Source: Fundicoccus sp052116145 (GTDB lineage: Bacteria > Bacillota > Bacilli > Lactobacillales > Aerococcaceae). From it: 44,259 nt of DNA. Within the stretch, counting starts at the first letter, position 1. The number at the start of each line of letters is the position of its first letter. Location of the stretch: contig NZ_JBQKLQ010000012.1 in NCBI RefSeq assembly GCF_052116145.1, positions 1 through 44,259 of the forward strand, read 5' to 3'. A program made the position numbers and the translations under genes. Below the pieces are notes generated by a model. That model made no database searches, had not been told where the DNA came from, and was given only the letters and a program-made list of their open reading frames with translations. Below, piece after piece: positions 9,065 to 18,179 of this stretch.

Positions 9065-9104
9065 AAAAACTCCTTTGATTGAAAGACTACAGTCTCAATC
9101 AAGG
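9065..9104 (-). terminator. Hairpin with T tract upstream of hslO
   Basis: Near-perfect long inverted repeat at 9072-9104 (arms CCTTGATTGA-GACT with small bulges), followed a few bases later on the minus strand by TTTTT. It could be a second ftsH terminator or an attenuator in the hslO leader. Confidence 0.5.
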
Positions 9105-9112
9105 ATATATTT

Positions 9113-9172
9113 AGCAAAATAAAATCGAACAACATCTAAGCAAATTACTCAGCTTGGATGTAGTTCGATTTA
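9113..9172 (-). terminator. ftsH terminator
   Basis: Long stem of about 18 pairs (arms 9122-9141 and 9152-9172, ATCGAAC core) followed on the minus strand by TTTATTTT. It begins 8 bp after the ftsH stop. Confidence 0.8.
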
Positions 9173-9179
9173 AAATATC

Positions 9180-11231
9180 TTATGCTTGTGAATCAGAATC
9201 GCTTTCAGTCAATCCTTCTGACTCTTCACGTTTGGCTAGCTCTTCATCCGTTGATTTCTCTAATGCTTCTTCAAAAGTATCAGCTTTTTCAACTGGTTCA
9301 TCAACTTTTTCTACGTCAGTCGGCATTTGGCCTGTTTCAAATAAAGCTTTGATTTGGCGTTTGTCCAACGTTTCGATTTCTAATAATTTTTCAGCAATGA
9401 TTTCTAGCTGGTCACGATGTTGATTGATAATGTCATGTGCTTCTGTATGAGCTTTCTCAATGATTTTACGAACTTCCTTATCAATTTCATAAGCAACCTG
9501 TTCTGAATAAGCTGGACGTTGTCCATAATCACGTCCAATAAACACCTTGCCGTTACCTTCGTATTGGATTGGCCCAAGTAAGTCAGACATTCCATATTCA
9601 GTTACCATGCTACGTGCAATTTGAGTTGCTTGTTGGAAGTCATTACTTGCCCCAGTAGACTGAGAACCAAAGACTATTTCTTCCGCCACTCGCCCACCAA
9701 GTAAACCAACGATTTGCTCGTATAGCTCTACTTTAGTGACGATAAAACTATCTTCTCTAGGAAGCATAATCGCATAACCACCGGCACGACCACGAGGAAC
9801 GATTGTCACTTTATGGACGATTCGAGCATCACTCAAGACCATTCCTACTACTGTATGACCAGCCTCATGGAAAGCAATCGTACGACGCTGCTTAACAGAG
9901 ATAACCGAGTCCCTTTTAGCAGGTCCTGCTATCACACGGTCATGCGCTTCATCAACGTCCTCAGCCGTAATAAATTTACGATCAAAACGAGCAGCAATCA
10001 ATGCAGACTCATTTAATAAGTTTTCTAAGTCAGCACCAGAAAAGCCTGGTGTTTGTTGAGCAATGACTTTCAAGTCCACATCTGGCCCAAATTTCTTATT
10101 ACGTGCATGTACATGCAAGATAGCTTCACGGCCTTTAACATCTGGATTACCGACTAAAATTTGACGGTCAAATCGACCTGGTCTTAATAAGGCCGGATCT
10201 AAGACATCTGAACGGTTCGTTGCTGCAATGACAATAACACCTTCATTACCTTCGAAACCATCCATTTCAACTAGTAACTGGTTTAACGTTTGCTCACGTT
10301 CATCGTGACCTCCGCCCATTCCAGCTCCACGTTGGCGACCTACTGCATCAATCTCATCGATAAAGATAATAGCTGGTGCACTTTTCTTGGCATTTTCAAA
10401 TAAATCACGCACACGACTTGCACCGACCCCGACGAACATTTCAACGAACTCAGAACCTGAGATACTATAAAATGGTACACCGGCTTCCCCAGCAACAGCT
10501 TTTGCAAGTAATGTTTTACCAGTTCCTGGAGGTCCCTCTAGGAGAACACCTGCTGGAATTCTAGCTCCGAGTGCTGTAAAGCGTTTCGGGTCTTTTAAGA
10601 ATTCAACCACTTCAACTAATTCTTGCTTCTCTTCTTCAGCTCCAGCCACGTCTTCAAAGCGGACTTTAACTTTTTGTTTCGAAACATCTTTTGATTTCGA
10701 TTTACCAAAGTTCATCACACCTTTACCACCGCCGCCACCACCTTGCTGCATCATTGAATACATCAAGAAGAAAGCTGGTATCATTAAAATTAAGAAAGGT
10801 AAGAAACTCAACCACAAGCCTGTGCTTGATTCTGGAACAGTATCCATTTTAGTTTCAGTTTGTAGCGCTAATTGGGTCACGCGCTCAAGTGTCGCATCAT
10901 TGCCTAATACTTCAGTTTCAAAACGACGTTCTGTATCTGAACTTTGGAAAATTTGCACTAAATTCTCTTCTTCTTCATTCACCGTTGTTGATGAATCATA
11001 CGTCCCTTTAATATGATAGACTCCCGAACCAATTTGAACTTCAAATTCATTGAAGGCCCCTTGTTCTAACTCTGTCATAAATTCAGATGATGATATTTCT
11101 TTAGTTTGATTATTTAAACCGAAATCTCCTGAAATCATTTGGAAAATTCCTGCAATTGCAAGAAATGCAAGTATATAGAAGAGCGTTCCTCTGAATACAT
11201 TGCGATTACGATTCGGATTTGGATTTTGCAT
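9180..11231 (-). CDS. ftsH: ATP-dependent zinc metalloprotease FtsH
   Basis: Membrane-bound AAA+ protease that degrades misfolded membrane proteins and regulatory proteins. The 683-aa protein has a TM segment at about 16-33, an extracellular domain to about 135, a second TM at 138-160, a Gly-rich linker, Walker A GPPGTGKT (233-240), Walker B IIFIDEID (288-295), the second region of homology ending near 355, and the zinc motif HEAGH (455-459). The C-terminal ~60 residues are acidic and Ser/Glu-rich, probably disordered. The ATG has AAGGAGGAG upstream. It follows hpt, the usual arrangement. Confidence 0.98.
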   Translation of the reverse strand: MQNPNPNRNRNVFRGTLFYILAFLAIAGIFQMISGDFGLNNQTKEISSSEFMTELEQGAFNEFEVQIGSGVYHIKGTYDSSTTVNEEEENLVQIFQSSDTERRFETEVLGNDATLERVTQLALQTETKMDTVPESSTGLWLSFLPFLILMIPAFFLMYSMMQQGGGGGGKGVMNFGKSKSKDVSKQKVKVRFEDVAGAEEEKQELVEVVEFLKDPKRFTALGARIPAGVLLEGPPGTGKTLLAKAVAGEAGVPFYSISGSEFVEMFVGVGASRVRDLFENAKKSAPAIIFIDEIDAVGRQRGAGMGGGHDEREQTLNQLLVEMDGFEGNEGVIVIAATNRSDVLDPALLRPGRFDRQILVGNPDVKGREAILHVHARNKKFGPDVDLKVIAQQTPGFSGADLENLLNESALIAARFDRKFITAEDVDEAHDRVIAGPAKRDSVISVKQRRTIAFHEAGHTVVGMVLSDARIVHKVTIVPRGRAGGYAIMLPREDSFIVTKVELYEQIVGLLGGRVAEEIVFGSQSTGASNDFQQATQIARSMVTEYGMSDLLGPIQYEGNGKVFIGRDYGQRPAYSEQVAYEIDKEVRKIIEKAHTEAHDIINQHRDQLEIIAEKLLEIETLDKRQIKALFETGQMPTDVEKVDEPVEKADTFEEALEKSTDEELAKREESEGLTESDSDSQA

Positions 11232-11300
11232 TAGATATATCTCCTCCTTATCTGTGTATTATATATCTTATTAATCATACCATAATTTGAATAATTTTTG

Positions 11301-11855
11301 CTACTCTTCTGGTTCAGTATAAATCTCTGGTTTTAATACACCAATGTAAGGTAAATTACGGTATTTTTGTTTATAGTCTAAGCCGTACCCAACAACGAAT
11401 GCATTAGGTACTTCTATTCCAACGAAATCTGGCACTAAATCTGGAATGATTCGGCGTTCTGGTTTATCTAATAAAGTAACAACTTTAACCGATTTCGCTT
11501 TACGATAACGTAATAATTCAACTAAATAGTTTAATGTACGTCCTGTATCGATGATATCTTCCACGATTAAAAAGTCGCGTCCTTCAACACGCGTATCCAA
11601 GTCTTTGACAATTTTTACTTCTCCTGAAGAAACAAACCCTTCTCCATAACTGGACACGTCCATAAAGTCGATTTCCAAATAGCAGTCCATTTCACGAATG
11701 ATATCCGCCATAAACAATGCTGCTCCACGCAGTATTCCAACGACAACAACTTCTTTATCTTGGTACTCTTGTGTTAATTGTTGTCCCAGTCTTTTGATAG
11801 CTACTTGTAGCTCCTCTTCTGAAACAAGAACTTCTTCAATGTCATTTTCTAGCAT
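11301..11855 (-). CDS. hpt: Hypoxanthine phosphoribosyltransferase
   Basis: Purine salvage enzyme that converts hypoxanthine or guanine plus PRPP to IMP or GMP. The 184 aa are normal. The PRPP-binding motif FLIVEDIIDTGRTL is clear (about residues 94-107), as is the flexible-loop region (DVSSYGEG). The ATG has an AAAGGAGAAG site. It lies between tilS and ftsH in the conserved tilS-hpt-ftsH order. Confidence 0.97.
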   Translation of the reverse strand: MLENDIEEVLVSEEELQVAIKRLGQQLTQEYQDKEVVVVGILRGAALFMADIIREMDCYLEIDFMDVSSYGEGFVSSGEVKIVKDLDTRVEGRDFLIVEDIIDTGRTLNYLVELLRYRKAKSVKVVTLLDKPERRIIPDLVPDFVGIEVPNAFVVGYGLDYKQKYRNLPYIGVLKPEIYTEPEE

Positions 11856-11919
11856 TCAGCTTCTCCTTTAAATCAACCTAGTAGTGTTGTAACAAGTTGC
11901 ATTGTAACATATTAATCCT

Positions 11920-13383
11920 TTATTTTCTTACTTTTCTGCATAAAAAGATATGTGTAATTGTATCAGTTTGCTGAGGTTGATACAATCCAGAATACTTTAA
12001 TGGAATCAACCAAACGATTTGATGGTCTTTTGTACATAATAGCCACATCGCATCTCGTTGATTAGCGGGTATTTTGTTATCAATCATCACGCGTGAAATT
12101 TTCTTATGAAAAGAAGGTTGTCCATTCTGAATAACAAGCATCTCATCCCCATCTTGACGATGTCTTAAGTAGAAGTTCGATACATCTGTTCCGGTTAAAT
12201 CTAGGGCCAATATATGCTCTGCTTCGTTTTTCATACGCATCGTGACTTGATCTGCCTCAAAAACAGCTAATTCCTCATCTTCCGACAAACGATACCACTT
12301 ATTGACTTCTTCAAGCTGAATTTCACTCTTTTTAGGTATTGAAGCAATAAAATCATGTGGTTGGATATGCACAAAATCGTATTGGCGAATAGCAAGCCAA
12401 CCTGCACCCAACATAACTTCTGCATTAGGTTCTGTCTCATTCATAAGCAATTGATAAACCTGATCCAACATCGCCTTATTATAGTTGGGCACATCTTCTA
12501 CTAAGCGTTCTTCAAAGAAAACCGATAAATAAGTTTTCAATTTATATGAGCTGAGGGCCCGAAGTGCCGGTACATATAATATCCAATGACCTTGTTCCGT
12601 CCTCATGAGTAACTCTGGCTCTATGGCTAAGTAATCATGAAAATGTGTTAAATAACTTGCTTGATACTGCTCTTGCAAGGCTAACATATTATTAAGAAAT
12701 CTCGGGTTTTCATTTTCAAACAGCGGCACGATTTGATGTCTAATGCGATTACGTAAAAACTTATGACTATCATTTGTCGCATCTTCAATAAATTCAACTT
12801 GCTGCTCCTGCGCATAGTCGTATAATTCTTGTTTCGGTATAGAAATCAACGGTCTCATAATATTGGTTAGAACAGCATGTCGGTGTTGATCCGTTAGAAT
12901 CCGTCGATAATTTGCTGGTATCCCTCGACTGCCCTTGATCGATGTGCCTCTTAAGAGTCGCATCAAAAATGTTTCGACCGTATCATTTAAATGATGAGCC
13001 GTCATCAAGGCGTCAGCTTCACTTCCTTTTAATACATCGGCAAAAAACTGATAACGCGCATCCCTTGCTGCAGCTTCCACGTTTGCGTCTGCCGGATGAT
13101 CCCAAGTACCTACAAAGTAAGTAAAACCATGTTGTTCTGCATACTGCTTAACCAAAGCTTGCTCAGTTGCATGAATCTCCGGTGAGCGCAGTTGATGATT
13201 AAAGTGAGCAACGATAATTTCTTTCGTTCTATATTCTTGGAGCTTAACTAACTCACTCATAATATGCAGTAAAACCATGGAGTCTACACCGCCAGAGACG
13301 GCTAGAACAATTTTCCGTGAGGTTCCCCATTCGGACCATGACTCAAGTTGTTGTTTGACCTGTCTAAGTAAAGCCTCCATCAT
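11920..13383 (-). CDS. tilS: tRNA(Ile)-lysidine synthase
   Basis: Modifies the wobble cytidine of the minor tRNA-Ile(CAU) to lysidine, so that it reads AUA codons as isoleucine. The 487-aa protein has the PP-loop ATPase motif SGGVDS at 30-35, the HHLNDTVETFLMRLLRG block near residue 125, and the C-terminal domains of long TilS proteins. Two adjacent ATGs (13381-13383 and 13378-13380) share one AGGAG; the second has the better spacing. It is the first gene of tilS-hpt-ftsH; a TATAAT lies 33 bp upstream, but no good -35 was found. Confidence 0.95.
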   Translation of the reverse strand: MMEALLRQVKQQLESWSEWGTSRKIVLAVSGGVDSMVLLHIMSELVKLQEYRTKEIIVAHFNHQLRSPEIHATEQALVKQYAEQHGFTYFVGTWDHPADANVEAAARDARYQFFADVLKGSEADALMTAHHLNDTVETFLMRLLRGTSIKGSRGIPANYRRILTDQHRHAVLTNIMRPLISIPKQELYDYAQEQQVEFIEDATNDSHKFLRNRIRHQIVPLFENENPRFLNNMLALQEQYQASYLTHFHDYLAIEPELLMRTEQGHWILYVPALRALSSYKLKTYLSVFFEERLVEDVPNYNKAMLDQVYQLLMNETEPNAEVMLGAGWLAIRQYDFVHIQPHDFIASIPKKSEIQLEEVNKWYRLSEDEELAVFEADQVTMRMKNEAEHILALDLTGTDVSNFYLRHRQDGDEMLVIQNGQPSFHKKISRVMIDNKIPANQRDAMWLLCTKDHQIVWLIPLKYSGLYQPQQTDTITHIFLCRKVRK

Positions 13384-13425
13384 AAATTCTCCTAAACTAA
13401 CTATTTAATAGGCATATTATACCGT

Positions 13426-15765
13426 TTAATCCGCTCTTAATGCTATAGCGGCATCTTTTTTTGCAGCCATTCTTGCCGGAATGTGTCCACCCAGAACTGT
13501 TAAGAGTGTTGAACTCACAATTAATAGAAGTCCGTGAACCGGATCAAGACGTGCAACGTCTTTCAAGCCAGAGAAGTTTTCTAATAGCATATTGATTGGA
13601 ATCGTTGCCAGATAAGCAATTGAAACACCTAATACACCAGAGGCAATCCCAAGAATAAAGGTTTCCGCATCAAACACTCGTGTAATATCCTTTTTACGCG
13701 CCCCTAAAGCTTTCAAGACACCAATTTCTTTCGTACGTTCTAATACGGAGGTATAGGTAATGATACCAATCATAATCATACTCGTTACAAGCGAAATACC
13801 TGCAAAGGCTACGAGTACATACGTTGTTGCATCCATTAAACCACCTGTTAATTCCGTCATCGTTCCAGCTAAATCAGAGTAAATAATTCTATCTTCGGTT
13901 GACTTACCTTCGTTATAAGCGTCTAAGTAGGTAATGATTTCATCTTTGGTTTCATAGTTTTTTGGATAAATTTGCACACTTGTTGGAATCGCATTACCAC
14001 CAAGAACGCTCAATAACATTTCACGGCTATGGCCATCTATTGTTTCACCACTTAGACTATTAACGTCACTTGCTTCTTGGGCGACAACAATTGCGGATTG
14101 ACGATTTTGGTCAATAAATTCTGCTAATAAATCTTCTGAGTAAGCAATTCCTGGCGCAAGAATCGCCATTTTTGCATCGGCTTTCGCTCTGACAATCCCA
14201 TTGATCCTTAACTCTTGATTATCACTTGCTTTATAGATAGTCGCTAAGTCTTGATTTGGAATAAAGTGACCCGTTGGTAATTCAGTATAAAAATCATCAT
14301 TATTGACTAAAGTCACTGTCGTGCCGAGGAGTTCTTCAAAATCTAATTCCTCTTCTGGATCGATAGACAAGCCAAGATTACGTAATGCATTGTAGTTCGT
14401 TTGGTTGTTACTATCTACTACCAATACAACATCGTGCGCAGTCGTTGGAAACTCTCCTGCCAACAAATCATAATTATCAACTAACACGGGACTGTTGCCT
14501 TCAACATCAGTTGGAATAACGGGTGTTGAAACACCTAACAAAGATGTCATGTCGGCTGCATTCGGTAAGCCTGTTTCTGTTTGAGGGGCATTCGAAAAGA
14601 CTACTGATTGAACCTCACCGTCTACCTCACGAAGAAGATTTAATTTAAGGGGACGATTAAAGCCCACTGCTTGAATCAAGTTGGGATCAATCTCATTGAT
14701 GTAATCTACATAAGCTTCATCAAGAGGATTAATGTGTTGAACTTGATCTTGAATATGTTCTTTAGCAATCAATAGTTGCGTATCAGGGTAATCACCATCT
14801 GTCGTTCCTAATGGACTTTCAACATTCGTCGGTTGAGTAGAGGCCACTCGTGACATTGAAATTGGAAAAGCTGATACTGTTTCTGCTTGAGTGGAGTCGA
14901 TTTGATGTTGAAAACCTGTTGATAAGGACAGAACAATCGCAATACTTATGATACCAATACTTGAAGCGAAGGCTGTTAAGAATGTTCGGCCTTTTTTCGT
15001 TCGGAGGTTATTAAATGATAAATTTAAAGCCGTCAAGAAACTCATTTGAGTTTTCTTTAATTGAAAACGATTATCTTTATCTGCTTCTTCATATGGTTTC
15101 GAGTCCGTGATTACTTTACCATCTGACAAGCGCACGATTCGACTGGCATATTCACGAGCCAATTCCGGATTATGCGTCACCATAATGACAAGTTTTTCTT
15201 CAGATAGTTCTTTGATTAAGTCCATAATTTGGACACTGGTCTCAGTATCCAAGGCTCCAGTCGGCTCATCACATAATAAGATGTCCGGGTCGTTAGCTAA
15301 CGCTCGTGCGATGGCCACTCGTTGCATTTGTCCCCCTGATAATTGATTGGGTTTTTTATTCAAATGATCCTTCAAACCAACACGTTCGAGTGCATCGACT
15401 GCCCTTTGATGTTTTTCATCCTTTGAGACACCACTTAAGGTCATGCCCAATTTCACATTGTCTAAGATCCCTAAGTGACTGATTAAATTGTAGCTTTGGA
15501 AAACAAAGCCAATAGAGTTATTTCGATAAGCATCCCATTCAGAATCTTTAAAAGCTTTTGTTGATTGACCATTAATGACAAGGTCTCCGCTATCATAATT
15601 GTCTAGTCCACCGATGACATTTAATAAGGTTGTTTTACCAGAGCCACTTGTTCCTAAAATTGCTACAAATTCTTTTTGACGAAACCCGATTGTTACATCG
15701 TCTAAGGCTTTAGTGACTGTTTCACCTACTGTATAATATTTTTTTACGTTTTTTAATTCTAACAT
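13426..15765 (-). CDS. MacB-type ABC transporter, fused ATPase and FtsX-like permease
   Basis: Single polypeptide with an ABC ATPase followed by a MacB/FtsX-type permease. The start chosen is the ATG at 15763-15765 (MLELKNVKKYY), preceded by AAGAGGTG; a start five codons earlier overlaps that site. In the 779 aa: Walker A GTSGSGKT (38-45), signature LSGGQ (142-146), Walker B ILLCDEP (162-168), TM1 at about 263-283, a large extracellular domain to about 635, then three more TM segments in the C-terminal FtsX region. Such proteins export peptides or toxic compounds, or transmit mechanical signals. It is divergent from a two-component system, suggesting joint regulation. The substrate is unknown. 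Confidence 0.9.
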   Translation of the reverse strand: MLELKNVKKYYTVGETVTKALDDVTIGFRQKEFVAILGTSGSGKTTLLNVIGGLDNYDSGDLVINGQSTKAFKDSEWDAYRNNSIGFVFQSYNLISHLGILDNVKLGMTLSGVSKDEKHQRAVDALERVGLKDHLNKKPNQLSGGQMQRVAIARALANDPDILLCDEPTGALDTETSVQIMDLIKELSEEKLVIMVTHNPELAREYASRIVRLSDGKVITDSKPYEEADKDNRFQLKKTQMSFLTALNLSFNNLRTKKGRTFLTAFASSIGIISIAIVLSLSTGFQHQIDSTQAETVSAFPISMSRVASTQPTNVESPLGTTDGDYPDTQLLIAKEHIQDQVQHINPLDEAYVDYINEIDPNLIQAVGFNRPLKLNLLREVDGEVQSVVFSNAPQTETGLPNAADMTSLLGVSTPVIPTDVEGNSPVLVDNYDLLAGEFPTTAHDVVLVVDSNNQTNYNALRNLGLSIDPEEELDFEELLGTTVTLVNNDDFYTELPTGHFIPNQDLATIYKASDNQELRINGIVRAKADAKMAILAPGIAYSEDLLAEFIDQNRQSAIVVAQEASDVNSLSGETIDGHSREMLLSVLGGNAIPTSVQIYPKNYETKDEIITYLDAYNEGKSTEDRIIYSDLAGTMTELTGGLMDATTYVLVAFAGISLVTSMIMIGIITYTSVLERTKEIGVLKALGARKKDITRVFDAETFILGIASGVLGVSIAYLATIPINMLLENFSGLKDVARLDPVHGLLLIVSSTLLTVLGGHIPARMAAKKDAAIALRAD

Positions 15766-15836
15766 GTTGCACCTCTTCATTTTACGTTCGATTTATTTCA
15801 GATTCCACTACAAAATACACAGTGTGATTTCCGTTC

Positions 15837-15851
15837 ATATTCTGTGAATAT
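15837..15851. promoter_or_regulatory. Perfect palindrome in divergent promoter region
   Basis: ATATTC-TGT-GAATAT, 6-bp arms with a 3-nt centre, 3 bp upstream of the predicted -35 of the response regulator gene. Related CTGTGA and CACAGTGTG elements lie on either side (15819-15827, 15890-15897). It is a plausible binding site for the adjacent response regulator. Confidence 0.45.
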
Positions 15852-15853
15852 AA

Positions 15854-15882
15854 TTTACCTGTTTTAGTGTATAGTATATATA
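15854..15882 (+). promoter_or_regulatory. Possible promoter of two-component operon
   Basis: TTTACC (15854-15859), 17-nt spacer, TATATA (15877-15882), about 85 bp before the response regulator ATG. Confidence 0.45.
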
Positions 15883-15966
15883 TTAAGTCACTGTGAACAA
15901 ATGGTTTTTTATTAACAATCAATTCATAATCGCTTGCTAATATAAACCAAACAAGGAGGAGTCAGT

Positions 15967-16638
15967 ATGAATAAAATTCTTATCATCGAAGATAATGACA
16001 ATTTAGCTCGCATTTATAAATCAATGCTCACCAAAAATTATTTCGATGTCTTCATTACATCAGATGGACAGCAAGCCCTAGATTTACTCGAAAGAATCCA
16101 TGTCGATTTAATCATTAGCGATGTGATGATGCCTAATATGGACGGTTTTGAGTTTGCAGCCTTGATGCGCGATACTGGATTTGACGTTCCTATTCTGATG
16201 ATTACTGCGCGTGATTCACTGGACGATAAGAAACGTGGCTTCAAAATTGGCGTTGACGATTACATGGTCAAGCCGATCGACCTTGATGAAATGGTCTTAA
16301 GAGTGGAGGCTCTGCTACGTCGGGCAAAGATTGCACACACCAAACAATTGAAAGTAAAGCAGACGACGCTCGACCAGATGAGTTACACGATTGCTTATCT
16401 CGATCAACAGTTAACGCTACCTCAAAAAGAATTCCAATTATTATATAAACTGCTTTCCTACCCAGACAAAATATTTACACGCCAACAATTGATGGATGAA
16501 ATTTGGGGCTTAGATTCCGATACCGACGAGAGAACCATCGATGTACACATCAAACGTTTACGTGATCGTTTCGACAATAATACTGATTTCGAAATCGTGA
16601 CCGTTCGCGGTCTTGGCTATAAAGCGGTCGTGAGCTAA
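15967..16638 (+). CDS. OmpR-family response regulator
   Basis: DNA-binding half of a two-component system. In the 223 aa, receiver residues 1-120 have the acidic pocket E8/D9, phospho-acceptor D52 (SDVMMPNMDG), T80 and K102 (VKP). The C-terminal winged helix has the typical RTIDVHIKRLRDRF and VRGLGYKAV. The ATG has an AAGGAGGAG site. It overlaps the histidine kinase start by one base (TAATG), so the two are translationally coupled. Confidence 0.95.
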   Translation: MNKILIIEDNDNLARIYKSMLTKNYFDVFITSDGQQALDLLERIHVDLIISDVMMPNMDGFEFAALMRDTGFDVPILMITARDSLDDKKRGFKIGVDDYMVKPIDLDEMVLRVEALLRRAKIAHTKQLKVKQTTLDQMSYTIAYLDQQLTLPQKEFQLLYKLLSYPDKIFTRQQLMDEIWGLDSDTDERTIDVHIKRLRDRFDNNTDFEIVTVRGLGYKAVVS

Positions 16639-17681
16639 TGAAAAACATAGTCTATGGTAAAATGCGCTTCCACTTTGCAATTATAACATGCATTGCAACT
16701 TTTATTTCTTTGACGATTTTTACCACTGTATTGTTTGTATTGAATAGTTATTTTCAGTGGAATTTAGCCTTAAGTGGTCGTTTTTATATTCTAGTTTTCT
16801 TAATTATTATGAGTGGCATGATTTCGGCTTTGATCACGACTTATGTTGGGCTCCAAATTATTCAACCTATCGAAACCTTGCGTGATAATATGACGAAAGT
16901 TTCTGGGGGTAATTTTTCAATTCAGTTAGACACACAACACAAGATTGATGAAGTGAGTCAGCTATTCAATGATTTTAATTTAATGGTTCATGAACTCGAC
17001 GGGATTAATGCTTTACAAAACGATTTTGTCTCTACCGTCTCCCACGAATTTAAAACACCTTTAGCTGCCATTCAAGGTTATGCTCAGCTTTTACAAGATC
17101 CTGACTTAGACCCTGATACACAAAAAGATTTAACGTCTCGTCTAATTGCTGCTACTCAACAATTAACACAGTTAACGGATAATATTCTGAAACTAACCAA
17201 AATTGAGCATCAAGGAATCAGTATTGAGCGCAAACCGATTCGTTTAGACGAACAAATCCGACAGGCGATTCTTTATTTGCAACCCCGTTGGGAAGAAAAA
17301 GGGATTACATTCAATATCATGCTAGAACGCTTAAGTTTTATCGGTAATGAAGAGTTGCTTCAACAAGTGTGGACCAATATTATCGATAATGCGATTAAGT
17401 ATAATCGCACTAATGGAGAAATTACTATATCACAGCAGCCCTCTCCAGACGGTCGTGTGCAAATTTTCATTGCAGATACAGGTGTTGGGATGTCGAACGA
17501 TACACTCAATAAAGCGTTCGATAAATTTTACCAAGCCGATAGTAGCCGCTTAAACTCTGGTAATGGATTAGGCTTATCATTGGTTAAACAAATTCTTCAT
17601 TTGCATAAGGCTGAGATTCACTATACGAGTCAACTAGGTGAAGGGACAACCGCTAGAATTACCTTACCTGCTGATAAGTAA
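16638..17681 (+). CDS. Membrane sensor histidine kinase
   Basis: Partner kinase of the preceding regulator. In the 347 aa: TM1 about 12-36, only ~12 residues outside, TM2 about 48-70, HAMP 71-123, HisKA with H136 in SHEFKTPL, then the HATPase domain with N box NIIDNAIKYN, G1 DTGVGMS and G2 GNGLGLSLV. The tiny extracellular loop means it probably senses within the membrane or through a partner protein, as BceS-type kinases do, although those lack HAMP. The divergent MacB-type transporter is the obvious candidate partner (inference). A terminator follows. Confidence 0.93.
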   Translation: MKNIVYGKMRFHFAIITCIATFISLTIFTTVLFVLNSYFQWNLALSGRFYILVFLIIMSGMISALITTYVGLQIIQPIETLRDNMTKVSGGNFSIQLDTQHKIDEVSQLFNDFNLMVHELDGINALQNDFVSTVSHEFKTPLAAIQGYAQLLQDPDLDPDTQKDLTSRLIAATQQLTQLTDNILKLTKIEHQGISIERKPIRLDEQIRQAILYLQPRWEEKGITFNIMLERLSFIGNEELLQQVWTNIIDNAIKYNRTNGEITISQQPSPDGRVQIFIADTGVGMSNDTLNKAFDKFYQADSSRLNSGNGLGLSLVKQILHLHKAEIHYTSQLGEGTTARITLPADK

Positions 17682-17709
17682 AGGAACTTTTACTGATGAC
17701 ATTTTTTTG

Positions 17710-17747
17710 ATCTCCACCCCACTTTTGATGGGATGGAGATTTTTTTA
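17710..17747 (+). terminator. Terminator after histidine kinase
   Basis: About 12-bp stem ATCTCCA-CCCA/TGGG-TGGAGAT (one mismatch) followed by TTTTTTT on the plus strand, 28 bp past the stop codon. Confidence 0.9.
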
Positions 17748-18100
17748 GGTGATGATGCCTTTCAGGCGGGAATCACCCCCTTGGTTCTAGCAGGAAATTC
17801 TAGCGGCACTTTACCTATCCCATTGAAACTCTCCTAACATATAAACAAGCGCTAACCTGTGGTACTCCATTTGCTTCGTCTGGTTAACGATAAAATTAGA
17901 GGACTTAGCGCATTGAATAAAGCCTGTAATTCCTTACGGTTTTATTACTTTGAGTGAACGTTTTATTTTTAACAGGTCGACTAGACCCGCGAGTTAAACA
18001 CTAAAATATACAAGCTAGATATGGGGGGATTAAAGCGATTATCTTCCTATATTTAGACGCGCTTCCAAATAAGCACCTTAAACTTAGAAGCCCTTATAAG
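17748..18100. other. Gene-free region rich in hairpins, candidate structured RNA
   Basis: About 350 bp without a plausible ORF on either strand, less AT-rich than other gaps. It contains several inverted repeats: GGTGAT/ATCACC (17748-17777) enclosing GCCT/AGGC; CAAGCGCTAA (17846-17855) against TTAGCGC-TTG (17905-17915); and GTAAT/ATTAC (17926-17948). TTCTAGC is repeated 13 bp apart (17785, 17798). The hallmark motifs of tmRNA, RNase P RNA, SRP RNA and T-box were looked for and not found. It may be an unrecognised ncRNA, or the RNA-bearing end of a decayed IS200/IS605-type element; neither is proven. Confidence 0.35.
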
Positions 18101-18101
18101 A

Positions 18102-18145
18102 CAAAAAAAGTGCCAAAGAGACAAATCACACAGTCTCTTTGACAC
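18102..18145 (-). terminator. Amidase terminator
   Basis: 13-bp stem with one mismatch (arms 18110-18122 and 18133-18145; CAAAGAGAC/GTCTCTTTG core) followed on the minus strand by TTTTTTT, 35 bp beyond the amidase stop. Confidence 0.9.
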
Positions 18146-18179
18146 GATAAAATTAACCACTCAGTAAATCCACGTTCCA

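Noticed and set aside
9072..9104. CIRCE or CtsR heat-shock operator upstream of hslO
   Set aside because: The inverted repeat does not match TTAGCACTC-N9-GAGTGCTAA or the CtsR heptad repeat, and its T tract fits a terminator better.
17748..18100. tmRNA, RNase P RNA, SRP RNA, T-box or c-di-AMP riboswitch
   Set aside because: None of their hallmark sequences was found on either strand (tag reading frame and T-loop end, GAGGAAAGTCC, SRP tetraloop region, the T-box TGGNACCGCG bulge, the ydaO core), so only a neutral candidate RNA is reported.
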